Positions 35,141-45,255 are shown, counted from the first letter of the stretch. The stretch: DNA of 64,000 nt from Alteromonas sp. IB21 (GCF_016405965.1 NZ_JAEFCD010000027.1:1-64000), one strand, 5' to 3'. Numbers and translations are program-made. Notes: generated by a model not told the origin, from the sequence alone.

Positions 35141-38062
35141 TTAAGCCACCACCTCAGGGTGCGCGTCAACAACAGCAATAACACGTTGCGTTAAAGGATT
35201 GTCTTTAACCTCTAACACATCATATGACAGCCAATCAGCTAAAATTTCAGATGCCGTGGCAGCCTCTCCTTGCTCTAGTTTTGCAGTCATCATCTGTAAC
35301 TGAACGCTTGATCTTATTGATGTATCAGCATCTGGACTTGGCATATTAGATGCCACTTCCAAGGCAACTGTTAACCACCGTCTATCGTGCTGCAAGCGAA
35401 TATGGCCGTCAGACTGACTGAGAAATGCAGACCAGCGCTTACCTAACCGTTCAATTAGCATTTCCTTGTCTTCAGTTCCCTCTCCTACGCTGATCTCAAG
35501 CAGTGAAATAAGTGCTTGTGCTCTGTCTCGTTGAGCTTGACTCTGTGCACGTTCTGCCTGCGCTTCGCGCTTGCTTTCAAGCATATCTAATTTTCGCTCA
35601 ACTTTGCTACGCTGTGGCTTGGGCAGTTCTGTAAGCTGTTCTCGAACGCAGCCCATTGACTCGTTGAAAGAAGCGTCGTCGCTGTTTATATCAATATTTT
35701 CGATATTAGAAAGTAGTGAATCTACCTTCTCGTTTGCAACATTATTCTGCAATTTTCTTTCCGCTTTCAAGCGTTCGAAAACTACATCATTTGCCGCTTT
35801 AAATTCCGACCAAAGTTTACTCTCTTCCCGCTTGCCCGCATGACCAACTTGCTTCCATCGGTTTTGTAGACTCTGAGCTTCGTCTGCTGCAACAGTTACA
35901 TAGTCGTGATTTGCGAGTTGCTGAGCTTGCGATACTAAATCTCGCTTCTGAGCTTGGTTATCATTCTGCCAAGCTTGAATCTTAGTTTGGATGGGAGCAG
36001 AAACCGCTTTCCACTCGCGCTTTAGCTGCTCGTAAGTATCTCGTTCAACCTGGCCAGCAGCGTGCCATTGCTTTGCTGCTCTGTCGAAAATTTTAACTAA
36101 CTCCGCTTCCGATAAGCTTGGATCTATCGATTTTACAGAAGCTATGATAGCTACGCGTTTTTCTAGAGCTTGTTGCCGCTGCTCATCAAGTTTTGCATAG
36201 TGCTCACGACAAGGCTCGAAGGCTTTTTCTAGCGCATCGTCAAACTGCTTCTGCAAATCGTCGTCGCTACCCTCCGTTGTGCTGCTATTCGTCGTTGTTG
36301 TTAATGACAACCACTGCTTGCGAAGGTATTTGATCGCTTCGCTTCGCGCTTTTATATCGTCTGCATCTGTTGACGCTAACGTTAGAGCTTCCTCTACAAG
36401 CGCAGGCTTGCGAGGTGCAGCGAGATAACTCTGCCACCCCTCAAGACGAGATACCTCTTCAGCAGTTTTGTCGAAGCGCTTTTCGACTTGCTCTTTCGCA
36501 GAATCAGGCATCTCATTGTAGTTATTTTCGAGCTTTTGAAATTTCGATATCGCGACGCGAAACTTTCCTTGACCAATAAGGTTATCGATAACGCTTATTT
36601 GTCTTCTAACATTTTTGATTTGCTCATTTTGTTTTGTTTTTTGCGCCCTCTCCTTAGCACTGACACTATTAATCAATGCCTTGTAACGCCCTGACAGCGC
36701 TTTAGGAATAGCGTCAATCTCACTACTTAGCTTTTTATAATCTTCGCGCGCTTCAGTAAATGCGGCCTGAAGAGTATCAAGGGTGACTTCTTCATGCGAC
36801 TTTTCATCATCTTGTGCGCTTGGCTCCACTGGGTTAGCGCCTGTTTGAGCGCTCTGCCCCTTCACAGCGCTAAGTGTTGCTATTTTGGTAGCAATATCTT
36901 CAAGCATTTGCAGTTTAATCAGGAGCTTTTGCCCATAGTGTTGCTGCATTGAGAAACGATCAAGCTTATCGTTTAACTCGTTTACTGCTTTTGTTATTTC
37001 TTTTAGGCGCTTCTCGCTTGATTTTTCATTTCCCAAACGAGCTAACTGCTCAAGCGTAGCTTCTACGCCGCGCACACTCTCGTTTACTGTTGCTACATCG
37101 GCAAGTGTCGCCTCACAAAGACGATTATCGTAAAGCCACGAAACTTGCTCGATAGCGTGGGTCAATTGTTGTTCACACAATGCTTGAGTATTGGCAAGCT
37201 GAGTAGCTAACTGCTTTTCTTCCCACCTTGGGCGAATACGCGATAAGTAGCGGTCTACTTGCTCTGAAATCCTTTCTCGCTTTTCTTTATACTCAGTGTG
37301 TTCTTCCTGCGTGAGAAGGTCAATTTGGCCAAATAACCCAGAAAGCTCACTGTCGAATTCTCGCCGTTTTTGCTCGACAATCTCTACGTCCGGCTTATCA
37401 AGTAGCGCTTGGTATTTTGATAAGATTAAGGTTAGCTGCTTTTTAAGCTCCACTGGGCGCTGCTGCGCTTCTTTTATTGCGTCTATACGGGCGTTGATTT
37501 TGGACAACAAATCATCATCCGACACTTTTTTTGCCAGTTTTTGCAAATCGGATATCGTTGAGTAAGCGCTAATGAGCTGTGATTGTAAACTGGCACTAGC
37601 CCCTTCTAAAAAGACGTAGTGTGTAAATGAAGGTTTATTGACCTTGTCTATTAATGCCTTGGCTAGGGTATCGTCACGTAAAAGCGCAGCGTCTTTCTCG
37701 AGCATTTTGGGTAGAAGTTGTATGACGAACTCAGGACTCGCCGTTTCTTTTAAAAACGACAACTTTTCTTCACAAGAAAGGGAAAGGTCCCCCTCATTTA
37801 AAAGCGCTGAATTAACTTTCTGCTCTGCGACCTTTTTTACTCGAGACAGCTTCGCAATTTGCGACATTTTAAGCCATAACACGAAACTATTAAGCTTCTC
37901 CAGAGCTAATAAACTTACATTAGGATCCTCGTCATTGAAGGCGAGTTCGTGAAGAATTGTTTTTTCTTGTGCCTTATCTGGAGAGAGATTTTCAATTGCC
38001 TGCATTCTTTTTTCAGGCTTCGGGCTTTGGTGCGAAGGCGTAAATATACGACTAAATATCAT
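35141..38062 (-). CDS. DUF349 repeat coiled-coil protein
   Basis: A 973-residue, highly charged, largely helical protein with several DUF349-type repeats, recognised by segments such as LKREWKAVSAPIQTKI, RWKQVGHAGKREESKLWSEF and the spacing of Trp and Phe residues in helical pairs. There is no signal peptide or membrane segment. DUF349 proteins occur in many marine gammaproteobacteria and Bacteroidetes; function is unknown. Its start overlaps the upstream DUF1315 gene by 11 bases. Similarity to SMC-type coiled coils is of composition only. Confidence 0.85.
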   Translation of the reverse strand: MIFSRIFTPSHQSPKPEKRMQAIENLSPDKAQEKTILHELAFNDEDPNVSLLALEKLNSFVLWLKMSQIAKLSRVKKVAEQKVNSALLNEGDLSLSCEEKLSFLKETASPEFVIQLLPKMLEKDAALLRDDTLAKALIDKVNKPSFTHYVFLEGASASLQSQLISAYSTISDLQKLAKKVSDDDLLSKINARIDAIKEAQQRPVELKKQLTLILSKYQALLDKPDVEIVEQKRREFDSELSGLFGQIDLLTQEEHTEYKEKRERISEQVDRYLSRIRPRWEEKQLATQLANTQALCEQQLTHAIEQVSWLYDNRLCEATLADVATVNESVRGVEATLEQLARLGNEKSSEKRLKEITKAVNELNDKLDRFSMQQHYGQKLLIKLQMLEDIATKIATLSAVKGQSAQTGANPVEPSAQDDEKSHEEVTLDTLQAAFTEAREDYKKLSSEIDAIPKALSGRYKALINSVSAKERAQKTKQNEQIKNVRRQISVIDNLIGQGKFRVAISKFQKLENNYNEMPDSAKEQVEKRFDKTAEEVSRLEGWQSYLAAPRKPALVEEALTLASTDADDIKARSEAIKYLRKQWLSLTTTTNSSTTEGSDDDLQKQFDDALEKAFEPCREHYAKLDEQRQQALEKRVAIIASVKSIDPSLSEAELVKIFDRAAKQWHAAGQVERDTYEQLKREWKAVSAPIQTKIQAWQNDNQAQKRDLVSQAQQLANHDYVTVAADEAQSLQNRWKQVGHAGKREESKLWSEFKAANDVVFERLKAERKLQNNVANEKVDSLLSNIENIDINSDDASFNESMGCVREQLTELPKPQRSKVERKLDMLESKREAQAERAQSQAQRDRAQALISLLEISVGEGTEDKEMLIERLGKRWSAFLSQSDGHIRLQHDRRWLTVALEVASNMPSPDADTSIRSSVQLQMMTAKLEQGEAATASEILADWLSYDVLEVKDNPLTQRVIAVVDAHPEVVA

Positions 38063-38345
38063 CCTGTTTGAACCGCGCTATTGTATTTTTATCATCCTGC
38101 TCACTACGTAATGAGCGTTTAAAATCGGCTTTGCTTTTGTGAACAATTTCGCCGTTCTCGCCTACAGTCATATGTTCTGAGGACTTTTCAATTTTGGCTT
38201 GGTAAAGCATAACGGCCTGCATCGAGCTTTCTTTTTGCTCATTATTCAAAGGTGTGCCGTCAGGCCATTTACCGGTTTCAACTGCTTGGCGAAGACGCTC
38301 ATAAATCTCTGGCGTCATACTGGCTAATAATGCTTCAATATTCAT
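38052..38345 (-). CDS. yeaC: DUF1315 family protein (YeaC-like)
   Basis: A 97-residue protein closely following E. coli YeaC: MTPEIYERLRQAVETGKWPD, then EQKESSMQAVMLYQAKIEKS and the HMTVGENGEIVHKSK segment. Function unknown. It abuts the zinc-ribbon gene (stop and start adjacent) and overlaps the DUF349 gene by 11 bases. In E. coli yeaC lies near gapA-yeaD, which are also in this window but about 16 kb away. Confidence 0.88.
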   Translation of the reverse strand: MNIEALLASMTPEIYERLRQAVETGKWPDGTPLNNEQKESSMQAVMLYQAKIEKSSEHMTVGENGEIVHKSKADFKRSLRSEQDDKNTIARFKQDDI

Positions 38346-38672
38346 TTAGGAAAAACGCTTGATGTAAACAATTCGCGCACGATTGACTAAGTACCAGACA
38401 AAGCCAACTACTGCGCCCAAAATAGCTAAATTATGTTGCAAATCACCCGGGCGGGTGCCGCCCCAATACATGAACCCAAAGCTTGCAACAAATATCAGCA
38501 TAGCAAGGAGAGACTGGTTCTGGATACTCGCCAACTTCTTAAATCTTTGTAAGCTTTGTTTGCGCTCTATATCTTCTGAGGTCGCGTCACCGATTTTAAA
38601 ATCGCAATGAGGACACGTCTGCGCCTTGTCGGACGTTTTCTTATTGCATGAAGGACAGTCAACTAATGCCAT
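38346..38672 (-). CDS. zinc-ribbon membrane protein
   Basis: A 108-residue protein with an N-terminal zinc ribbon (CPSCNKKTSDKAQTCPHC, four cysteines in two CxxC pairs) and two membrane helices (about residues 53-70 and 80-97). First gene of the coupled operon zinc ribbon-yeaC-DUF349-72 aa. Zinc-ribbon/two-helix proteins of this kind are common and uncharacterised; a scaffold role is only a guess. Confidence 0.82.
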   Translation of the reverse strand: MALVDCPSCNKKTSDKAQTCPHCDFKIGDATSEDIERKQSLQRFKKLASIQNQSLLAMLIFVASFGFMYWGGTRPGDLQHNLAILGAVVGFVWYLVNRARIVYIKRFS

Positions 38673-38810
38673 ATGTTGCTCCTATGATTGAGTGCGAAAT
38701 GAGAATACCCATGCTATTTGCACAAGTATTTTTACGCGGACGGGTATCATACTTAAGTTAAGCACAACAATGAAGTCGATTGTGAGGATAAAACCTGACA
38801 TCTCGAAACA

Positions 38811-38857
38811 AAAAATGCGCGGGGTGTATACTTTTAAAAAAAGTACACCGGCGCGCA
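38811..38857 (-). terminator. terminator of the AGCS symporter gene
   Basis: On the minus strand a long imperfect stem of about 16 pairs (GCGCG and GGTGTACTTTT against AAAAGT, ACACC and CGCGC) ends in ATTTTTT, downstream of the symporter stop. Confidence 0.8.
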
Positions 38858-38930
38858 ATTTTACTCACTTGTTTTCTGTATAAACGTTAGACAACAGCGT
38901 CTTTTAAGACGCCTTATAAATCCGTGGTTT

Positions 38931-40589
38931 CTACTTTTTGTGGCGAGACCAATAGTCGTTTACGGTCTCCTTCATCTCTTTACAAAGCAGCATGATCCCA
39001 AACAGGTTAGGCAAGGTCATAACCACAATAGCCACGGCAGACAGTGCCCAAACTAATGTGGTGTCGGAGAACGCAGCCCAAACAAAACCGGCAACGTAAA
39101 TTACTCGATACGGCATAACAGAACGCGGCCCCAAAAGGTAAGTCATGGCGCGGTCACCGTAGTAAGACCAGGCAATAGCAGTTGAGAACGCAAACAGCAT
39201 AAGGCCAATTGACACGATATATTGACCGAAGTCGCCAAAAAAGCCTCGTGTAAATGCAATCGTCGTTAGCGCTGCAGAGTGAACCAGTGACTTTCCTCTG
39301 ATTTCTAAATTCTCTTTAACTGGCTTACCGTCCACAATTTTGAGGGTACCGGTAAACAAGTCTTCACTACCGACAGAATACTTCACGTCTTCCGCAATTG
39401 AACGAGCGTTAAGAAGCGTAAAGCCATCGCTTACCGCAGTGCCGTTAACAACCGTAATCGACCCTGTATAAGGTTCAACAACGTTACCTTCAATCTCGTT
39501 TAGGTAGCCATATAATTTATCGACATCAGCTTGGTTGGTATCGTCGTATTTTCCTGCCACAAAATACATATCGGAACGGTCGAACACGTTTTCGTGCTTT
39601 TCTTTCCACACACCTGAAGAGAGGATTACCAAACCCGTCACGGTACAGATTAAAATGGTATCGATGAAAGGTTCCAGCAAAGACACCATACCCTCTGAAG
39701 CGGGCTCTTTCGTTTTTGCCGCAGCGTGGGCGATAGGTGCAGAGCCCTGACCTGCCTCGTTTGAAAACAGACCACGGTTAACACCACGGTTAAACGCGTA
39801 GGCTAATGACGCGCCCAAGAAACCACCTGCGGCGGCTGAACCGGTAAAGGCATCGCCAATGACAGCGGCGAACGAGGGGCCAATGTTTTCGAGATTCGCG
39901 AAAATAACCGCAAGTGCACCAATGAGGTAAATAACCGCCATTACAGGAACAACGCGCGCGGTGAAAGCCGCAATCCGCTGGATACCACCAAGAATAACCA
40001 AGGCAAGAAGAATTCCTAGTACACTTCCTACTACCCATGGCTCGAAACCGAAGGTGGCTTCAATACTTTGCGCAATACCGTTACTTTGAGGAAGGTTACC
40101 TGTACCGAACGAGCTAACAACCGTTGCAATTGCAAAGGCTACGGCTAGCCATTTCATGTTTAGGCGACGGTCCATATAATACATTGGGCCACCAGCCATA
40201 GTCCCATCTTCGGTTTTAACACGGTATTTATGCGAAAGGGTAACTTCAACGAATTTAGTTGTCATACCTAAAAAGGCTGTGACCCACATCCAAAATAGCG
40301 CTGCCGGACCACCGAGAAAGATTGCAAATGCAACACCTGAGATGTTACCTGTACCTACCGTGCCAGACAGTGCGGTGGTGAGTGCACGAAAATGGGTGGT
40401 ATCGCCTGGGTCGCTTTCTTTATCAAACTTGCCGGTTACAACCTGCCAAGCGTGCTTAAAAAAACGAATCTGTGGAAACTTAAGATAAATCGTAAAGAAA
40501 AGACCTACGCCTAATAATACATAAGGAAACCAAAACGCGCCCCCTAAGAATCCATCGAGCATAGTTAGAAAACCATATAACCCTTCCAA
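38931..40589 (-). CDS. sodium:alanine/glycine symporter, AGCS family
   Basis: A polytopic inner membrane carrier that takes up alanine or glycine with sodium. Family signatures are clear: [50 protein letters not shown] and [20 protein letters not shown]. At 552 residues it is about 70-100 residues longer than usual; the excess is a hydrophilic insert at about residues 325-430 (39300-39610) between two membrane segments, with a DGF/NG-rich beta pattern. Its neighbours do not suggest a particular substrate. Confidence 0.92.
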   Translation of the reverse strand: MEGLYGFLTMLDGFLGGAFWFPYVLLGVGLFFTIYLKFPQIRFFKHAWQVVTGKFDKESDPGDTTHFRALTTALSGTVGTGNISGVAFAIFLGGPAALFWMWVTAFLGMTTKFVEVTLSHKYRVKTEDGTMAGGPMYYMDRRLNMKWLAVAFAIATVVSSFGTGNLPQSNGIAQSIEATFGFEPWVVGSVLGILLALVILGGIQRIAAFTARVVPVMAVIYLIGALAVIFANLENIGPSFAAVIGDAFTGSAAAGGFLGASLAYAFNRGVNRGLFSNEAGQGSAPIAHAAAKTKEPASEGMVSLLEPFIDTILICTVTGLVILSSGVWKEKHENVFDRSDMYFVAGKYDDTNQADVDKLYGYLNEIEGNVVEPYTGSITVVNGTAVSDGFTLLNARSIAEDVKYSVGSEDLFTGTLKIVDGKPVKENLEIRGKSLVHSAALTTIAFTRGFFGDFGQYIVSIGLMLFAFSTAIAWSYYGDRAMTYLLGPRSVMPYRVIYVAGFVWAAFSDTTLVWALSAVAIVVMTLPNLFGIMLLCKEMKETVNDYWSRHKK

Positions 40590-40639
40590 CGTTATTCCCC
40601 TTTTTTATTATGTTTAATTGTTGTTTTATTTTAATAATT

Positions 40640-40669
40640 AAAAGGCCTCTTTTTGTCGAGGCCTTTTTT
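40640..40669 (-). terminator. terminator of the M14 carboxypeptidase gene
   Basis: AAAAGGCCTC pairs with GAGGCCTTTT around an 8-base loop, with T on both sides. It follows the carboxypeptidase stop on the minus strand and lies just upstream of the symporter start. Confidence 0.85.
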
Positions 40670-40697
40670 GCGGAAGCTTTTGCTTCCTATTTGTATT

Positions 40698-41837
40698 TTA
40701 TTGGTCTGATGCTTTTAGTTTTTTAACAACCGCATTTACGCCAATAAGCAAATCTTCACCTAGTTGACGGCTGCGCTGTACCGACCATCCATAAATATCA
40801 TCTGGCACATTAGCGTTATCTTTGAATGGCATTTCAACCGTGTACGCCATACATTTAAACTTCTCGCCGACAGCATTAGAGGCAACTGTTAAGTTCGCCT
40901 TGCCCGGCTCGTCTTTGTCGTAACCAAATTCATCCTGAAACTCAGGCGTTGCATTTAATAGCGCATCTTTAAACGTGTTTTCAAGCATTTTAATAGTATC
41001 ATTGTAGCTTGGGTTGCCTTCACTTCCTGCCACAAAGTTGTACGGCAATGCCTCATCACCGTGCAAATCAAGATACATGTCTACACCAATTTCGCTCATT
41101 GCGTTAAGTACGTAAAGTACTTCTGGGCTTTTTTCTTTCGATGGTGTCGCCCACTCGCGATTAAGATTGGTGCCTACAGCGTTGGTACGAAGGTGGCCTC
41201 GAGCACTGCCGTCCGGATTCATGTTTGGTACAATGTAAAACACAGCGTTATCAAGCAACTGTCGCGCCAAACCATCTTGCTCGTCAAGTAAACGATATAT
41301 AATGCCTTCTGCGCACCACTCGGCCATCGTTTCGCCAGGGTGTTGGCGGGCTGTTATCCATACCTTTTTCTTCTCTGGCGTTTCTTCACCGATTACCAGC
41401 AACGACATATCACGGCCATCTAGGGTAAGGCCTAAGAATTTGTGCTCACACAACAATGACATTTGCGCATCGTGCACAAGATCGAGATGGCGTTCATAGC
41501 TGTACGGAATGAAATACGCAAAATAAACGCTAGGCTGTTCTAACGTTAGTGAAAACGTAAGGTTGTCGCCGTCAAATTCGCTAGGAATGCGAAACCAAGT
41601 TTGACGGTCGTAAGACGCCAAAACGTTATATTCCCTCCAACCTTCTGGATACGCTGACTTTGCCAAGTTACCAATGGTCATGGTGTGCGTTACAAAGGTT
41701 TCGCCCACTAAACGAAAATGGAACCACTGAGCAAATTCAGATTGGTTATCGTTGGGAATGGTTAGACGAATATCGTCAGGTGATTGTGCGCTAACTACTT
41801 CAATGTTACCGCTGTCGAATTGACTGGAAATATGCAT
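40698..41837 (-). CDS. M14-family zinc carboxypeptidase (cytosolic type)
   Basis: A 379-residue metallocarboxypeptidase. The N-terminal 120 residues form the beta domain typical of cytosolic carboxypeptidases (CCP-like); the catalytic part has the zinc motif HPGE (His and Glu), NMNPDGSARGHLRTNAVGTN with NREW, the third zinc ligand in LDLHGDE, and the catalytic Glu in YTVEMPFKDN. No signal peptide is seen, so it is expected in the cytoplasm. The natural peptide substrate is unknown; the eukaryotic relatives remove glutamate from tubulin. Confidence 0.9.
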   Translation of the reverse strand: MHISSQFDSGNIEVVSAQSPDDIRLTIPNDNQSEFAQWFHFRLVGETFVTHTMTIGNLAKSAYPEGWREYNVLASYDRQTWFRIPSEFDGDNLTFSLTLEQPSVYFAYFIPYSYERHLDLVHDAQMSLLCEHKFLGLTLDGRDMSLLVIGEETPEKKKVWITARQHPGETMAEWCAEGIIYRLLDEQDGLARQLLDNAVFYIVPNMNPDGSARGHLRTNAVGTNLNREWATPSKEKSPEVLYVLNAMSEIGVDMYLDLHGDEALPYNFVAGSEGNPSYNDTIKMLENTFKDALLNATPEFQDEFGYDKDEPGKANLTVASNAVGEKFKCMAYTVEMPFKDNANVPDDIYGWSVQRSRQLGEDLLIGVNAVVKKLKASDQ

Positions 41838-41950
41838 AGACTGTCGTTTTCCTCGTTATTTGAGCGCTAATTTAGCATAGACGTAAACACAAATTCCACG
41901 CACTCAGCGGGTTTTGTACGGTGGAAAGTATACTAAATGTTTACACCATC

Positions 41951-41979
41951 AAAAAACCGACCACTTAGGTCGGTTTTTT
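41951..41979 (-). terminator. terminator of the long GAPDH gene
   Basis: AAAAAACCGACC / GGTCGGTTTTTT with loop ACTTA, a strong symmetric terminator following the GAPDH-like gene on the minus strand. Confidence 0.9.
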
Positions 41980-42027
41980 AATCAGATAAAAGCGAACTTT
42001 TTAAACGTTAGCTTATAACACTATCGA

Positions 42028-43473
42028 TTATAACGGTAACGTTGGGAAGCTTAGCCCTGCCATATCGCGAACCACGCGCAACACCTGACAGCTATAACCA
42101 AACTCGTTGTCATACCAAACGTACAGCGTTAATCGATTGTCAGCAGCGATGGTTGCCTGAGAATCCACCACCGACGCAGCGCGAGAGCCAACAAGGTCTG
42201 TAGATACAATCTCTTTACTCGCGGTATAGTCAATTTGATGCTGGAGCTTTGAGAACAATGCGGTATCGCGCAAGAACTCATTAACTGCAATACGATCTAC
42301 CGACGTTTTAAGGTTCAAGTTCAAAATCGCTAACGATACGTTTGGCGTAGGTACGCGGATAGCATTACCGGTAAGTTTACCCGCCAATTTTGGATACGCC
42401 TTGGCTACTGCTTTTGCCGCACCTGTTTCGGTAATTACCATATTAAGCGGTGCACTTCGTCCACGGCGGTCGCCTTTGTGGTAATTATCGATGAGGTTTT
42501 GGTCGTTGGTATATGAGTGAACCGTTTCAACGTGACCATTTTCGATACCGTATTCTTCATCTAGCGCTTTAAGCACGGGTGTAATGGCATTGGTCGTACA
42601 GCTAGCAGCAGAAACAATAGTATCTTCCGGTGTTACTTCTTCGTCGTTCACACCGTGTACGATGTTTTTAATGTCGCCTTTGCCCGGCGCAGTAAGAATG
42701 GCTTTAGCTGCGCCTTTCGCTTTCAAGTGAAGACCAAGACCATCGCGATCACGCCAGATTCCTGTGTTGTCAACAATGATGGCGTTATCTATACCATATT
42801 GGGTGTAATCCACTTCATCTGGGCTGTTGGCGTATATCACTTGGATGTACGAGCCGTTCGCTTTAAGCGCATTGCGTTCATGGTCAACCGTAATGCTGCC
42901 GTTGAAAGGGCCATGTACTGAATCGCGGCGTAGCAGACTTGCACGCTTTTCTAAGTCGCCATCTCGTCCGCCTCGCACCACAATCGCTCGTAGACGCAAT
43001 TTGTTATTTTTCCCCTGACGCTCTATGAGCAAGCGCGCAAGTAAGCGACCAATACGACCAAAACCATAAAGTACAACGTCTTGAGGTTTCTGGTCGTCCT
43101 CTTTGTTGGCAACGTCGTTTAGTTTTTCGTTGAGGTAGGCCGTAAGGTCACTGTTGTCAACCGCAGAACCGAAATGAAAATCGAAGGCTAATTTTCCGAT
43201 GTCGATTTGAGCCGGCGCCAGCTTCATATTGCTTAGCGCTTCTAAAATGGGGAAACTCTCCCGTAGGCGTAACTTAATACCTTCGTGCAGTCGCACTTTG
43301 CGATGCGCTTTGATAACGTCTATCGCACTGGCGTTTAATAATGAACGTCCGTAAACTGAAATTTCAACTGCCTTATTGCGGTAAAGCTTACCAATAAGGG
43401 GCAACATCATTTCTGCGTATTCCTGACGCTCTTGCCAGCTGCTTTGTAATTCCTGCTCAAACTGTTGATTCAT
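42028..43473 (-). CDS. atypical long glyceraldehyde-3-phosphate dehydrogenase
   Basis: A 481-residue GAPDH homologue with an N-terminal extension of about 130 residues that is not part of the normal enzyme. The Rossmann motif GFGRIGR is at residues 137-143, the catalytic Cys292 in SAASCTTN, and RVPTPNVS near residue 390. Where NAD-linked GapA has ND after the second strand, this protein has VVRGGRD, so cofactor preference may differ (NADP possible). Such long forms are known in Pseudomonas, Vibrio and Shewanella and are often thought gluconeogenic. Classical gapA is also in the window at 54005. Confidence 0.85.
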   Translation of the reverse strand: MNQQFEQELQSSWQERQEYAEMMLPLIGKLYRNKAVEISVYGRSLLNASAIDVIKAHRKVRLHEGIKLRLRESFPILEALSNMKLAPAQIDIGKLAFDFHFGSAVDNSDLTAYLNEKLNDVANKEDDQKPQDVVLYGFGRIGRLLARLLIERQGKNNKLRLRAIVVRGGRDGDLEKRASLLRRDSVHGPFNGSITVDHERNALKANGSYIQVIYANSPDEVDYTQYGIDNAIIVDNTGIWRDRDGLGLHLKAKGAAKAILTAPGKGDIKNIVHGVNDEEVTPEDTIVSAASCTTNAITPVLKALDEEYGIENGHVETVHSYTNDQNLIDNYHKGDRRGRSAPLNMVITETGAAKAVAKAYPKLAGKLTGNAIRVPTPNVSLAILNLNLKTSVDRIAVNEFLRDTALFSKLQHQIDYTASKEIVSTDLVGSRAASVVDSQATIAADNRLTLYVWYDNEFGYSCQVLRVVRDMAGLSFPTLPL

Positions 43474-43690
43474 GCTTCTGCCTTCATCGAAATTAAATTA
43501 ACGGTGTTGTCGTTGATGTCTAGTTGGTTGCCATAATATTTAGCGTTTAGACATTCGACAATTCTTAATTACGCGTCAGCTTTTTATTATTTTTAGGGTA
43601 CACTAGGTGAGTTTTCGTCTGACGGTGACGAGCAGTATCTTAAATAAACAAGCAAGGAAGGCCAAATTGTTGATAAGTTTCAAAACCACC

Positions 43691-44551
43691 ATGAAAACTC
43701 GTACAACGAAGAATTTGTTTAGTAAGTTTCCAACAAAAATGCGACTTTCAGCCATGGGGCTAGTTTCACTGTTCGCTCTAAGTGGCTGTGGCGATCTCTT
43801 CGAACCCACCATCAGTGAAATATGCGAATCGCACAGCGAAATTTGTTTAGACTTAAGTTTAGACGCACGTTGTCGCGCCGAGCGTGCAGAAATTATTCGG
43901 CTGCGTTACTACAACCAAGATTCAAAAGATGACGCTTATAAATACCCTCTTCTTTTAAATTTTGAAGAATACTTAACGTGTGTCGAGGAAGTTCAACACA
44001 TCGAGCACATAAAGCGCAAAGGAAAAGAAGCCACCCGGCTTAAGGGTGTGATCACCGCTCAACGTGAAATTCAACGACTTAGCAGAGAAACTAAAAACTC
44101 TTTAGACCCTTACCTTTCTTACTATCATTGGACTCGCTTCAACGATAAAGACGCTTTTCACCGCTTTGAGCGCTACGCGGCGAGTAATCGAGTTACCGAT
44201 CCTGCTTTGTTGGTATCGCTTGCCTCAGTTCAGATAAAAACCGATTTGAAGCGCACCACAGAAACCCTACATCGCGCGTTAAGCTTATATACCGACAGTG
44301 ATGATATCGATGTAAGTGTTTTTTATTCACTCGCCTCTGTAGGCATGGATTTAGAGAATTATCGCCGTGCGTATGTTTGGTACGGCGTCGCTGAAGCCTT
44401 CGATGAAAGACTCGATGAAACCCAGCGCATTCAGTTAGGACAACAATACGCGCTTCCCACGCAAATCCTGGATGCTATCATTGATGAAGTAGTCAGCAAC
44501 CTTAAAAGCGCAACGTTCGATGCGGACGCGCTTAAGCTAGATAAGCTCTGA
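43691..44551 (+). CDS. DUF2989 family lipoprotein
   Basis: A lipoprotein of the DUF2989 family: lipobox LSGC, then SEICESHSEICLDLSLDARC, RAEIIRLRYYNQ, PYLSYYHWTRFNDKDAFHRF and a helical TPR-like C-terminal region. Function unknown. The start is uncertain: I give the ATG at 43691 (lipid Cys at residue 33), while the ATG at 43739 would leave a compact 16-residue signal peptide, and a GTG at 43607 begins a longer frame. None has a strong binding site. Confidence 0.82.
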   Translation: MKTRTTKNLFSKFPTKMRLSAMGLVSLFALSGCGDLFEPTISEICESHSEICLDLSLDARCRAERAEIIRLRYYNQDSKDDAYKYPLLLNFEEYLTCVEEVQHIEHIKRKGKEATRLKGVITAQREIQRLSRETKNSLDPYLSYYHWTRFNDKDAFHRFERYAASNRVTDPALLVSLASVQIKTDLKRTTETLHRALSLYTDSDDIDVSVFYSLASVGMDLENYRRAYVWYGVAEAFDERLDETQRIQLGQQYALPTQILDAIIDEVVSNLKSATFDADALKLDKL

Positions 44552-44591
44552 TTTTTGAAACTTAGTTACACAATTTTATCGGGAAATAATT

Positions 44592-44624
44592 AAAAAAACC
44601 GCTATTTATAGGCGGTTTTTTTTG
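44592..44624. terminator. bidirectional terminator between DUF2989 gene and msrB
   Basis: AAAAAAACCGC / GCGGTTTTTTTT around TATTTATAG, between convergent genes. Confidence 0.88.
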
Positions 44625-44711
44625 AATTTACAATTGAAGGCAGGGCGCAAGGTTAATTTTTAATCAGATGTTTACCTTAACCATCTCTCACTTCATTGTG
44701 AGACCGTAATA

Positions 44712-45140
44712 TCAGCCTCTTACTTTGACGTTGTCTTCGCCTTTAAATGTCATAGAAATAGAGTTTACACAATAGCGCTGGCCCGTTGGTGCAGGACCAT
44801 CAGGAAACACGTGCCCTAAGTGGGAGCCACACTGCTTACAGAAAATCTCAACCCTTCGCATACCGTGAGTTAAATCTTCTCTGTAATCCACATTGCCATC
44901 ATCGAGCTGTTTATAAAAAGATGGCCAACCACAACCGGCATCGAATTTTGTATCTGAGGGAAATAAGGGCGCTTCACAGCATTTACATAAATACAAACCG
45001 TCTCGCTGTTCATCTAGCAAGACCCCCGTGAACGGCCGCTCGGTGCCTGCTTCACGGCACACATAGTATTCCTGTTCACTTAAATCTGCTTTCCAATCTT
45101 TTTCTGTTTTGGATACACCTTCATTGTTATCTGTCGACAT
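44712..45140 (-). CDS. msrB: peptide methionine-R-sulfoxide reductase MsrB
   Basis: Reduces the R form of methionine sulfoxide in proteins. The 142-residue enzyme has zinc-binding CxxC pairs (CKCC and FCKQCGSHLGHVF), GCGWPSF, and the catalytic Cys in RYCVNS. No signal peptide, so it is cytoplasmic. It stands alone with a terminator on either side. Confidence 0.95.
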   Translation of the reverse strand: MSTDNNEGVSKTEKDWKADLSEQEYYVCREAGTERPFTGVLLDEQRDGLYLCKCCEAPLFPSDTKFDAGCGWPSFYKQLDDGNVDYREDLTHGMRRVEIFCKQCGSHLGHVFPDGPAPTGQRYCVNSISMTFKGEDNVKVRG

Positions 45141-45157
45141 AACTTACCTCTTAAAAC

Positions 45158-45193
45158 AAAAAAGGCGTATCTGATAACAAATACACCTTTTTC
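45158..45193 (-). terminator. terminator of gnd
   Basis: On the minus strand AAAAAGGTGTAT pairs with ATACGCCTTTTT (one G-U) and runs into TTTTTT, between the gnd stop and msrB. Confidence 0.82.
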
Positions 45194-45255
45194 CTATAAA
45201 CGTTCGCTCACTGAATAGTATAGACTCAAGGAGCGATAACGATGAATGTTAGCAA

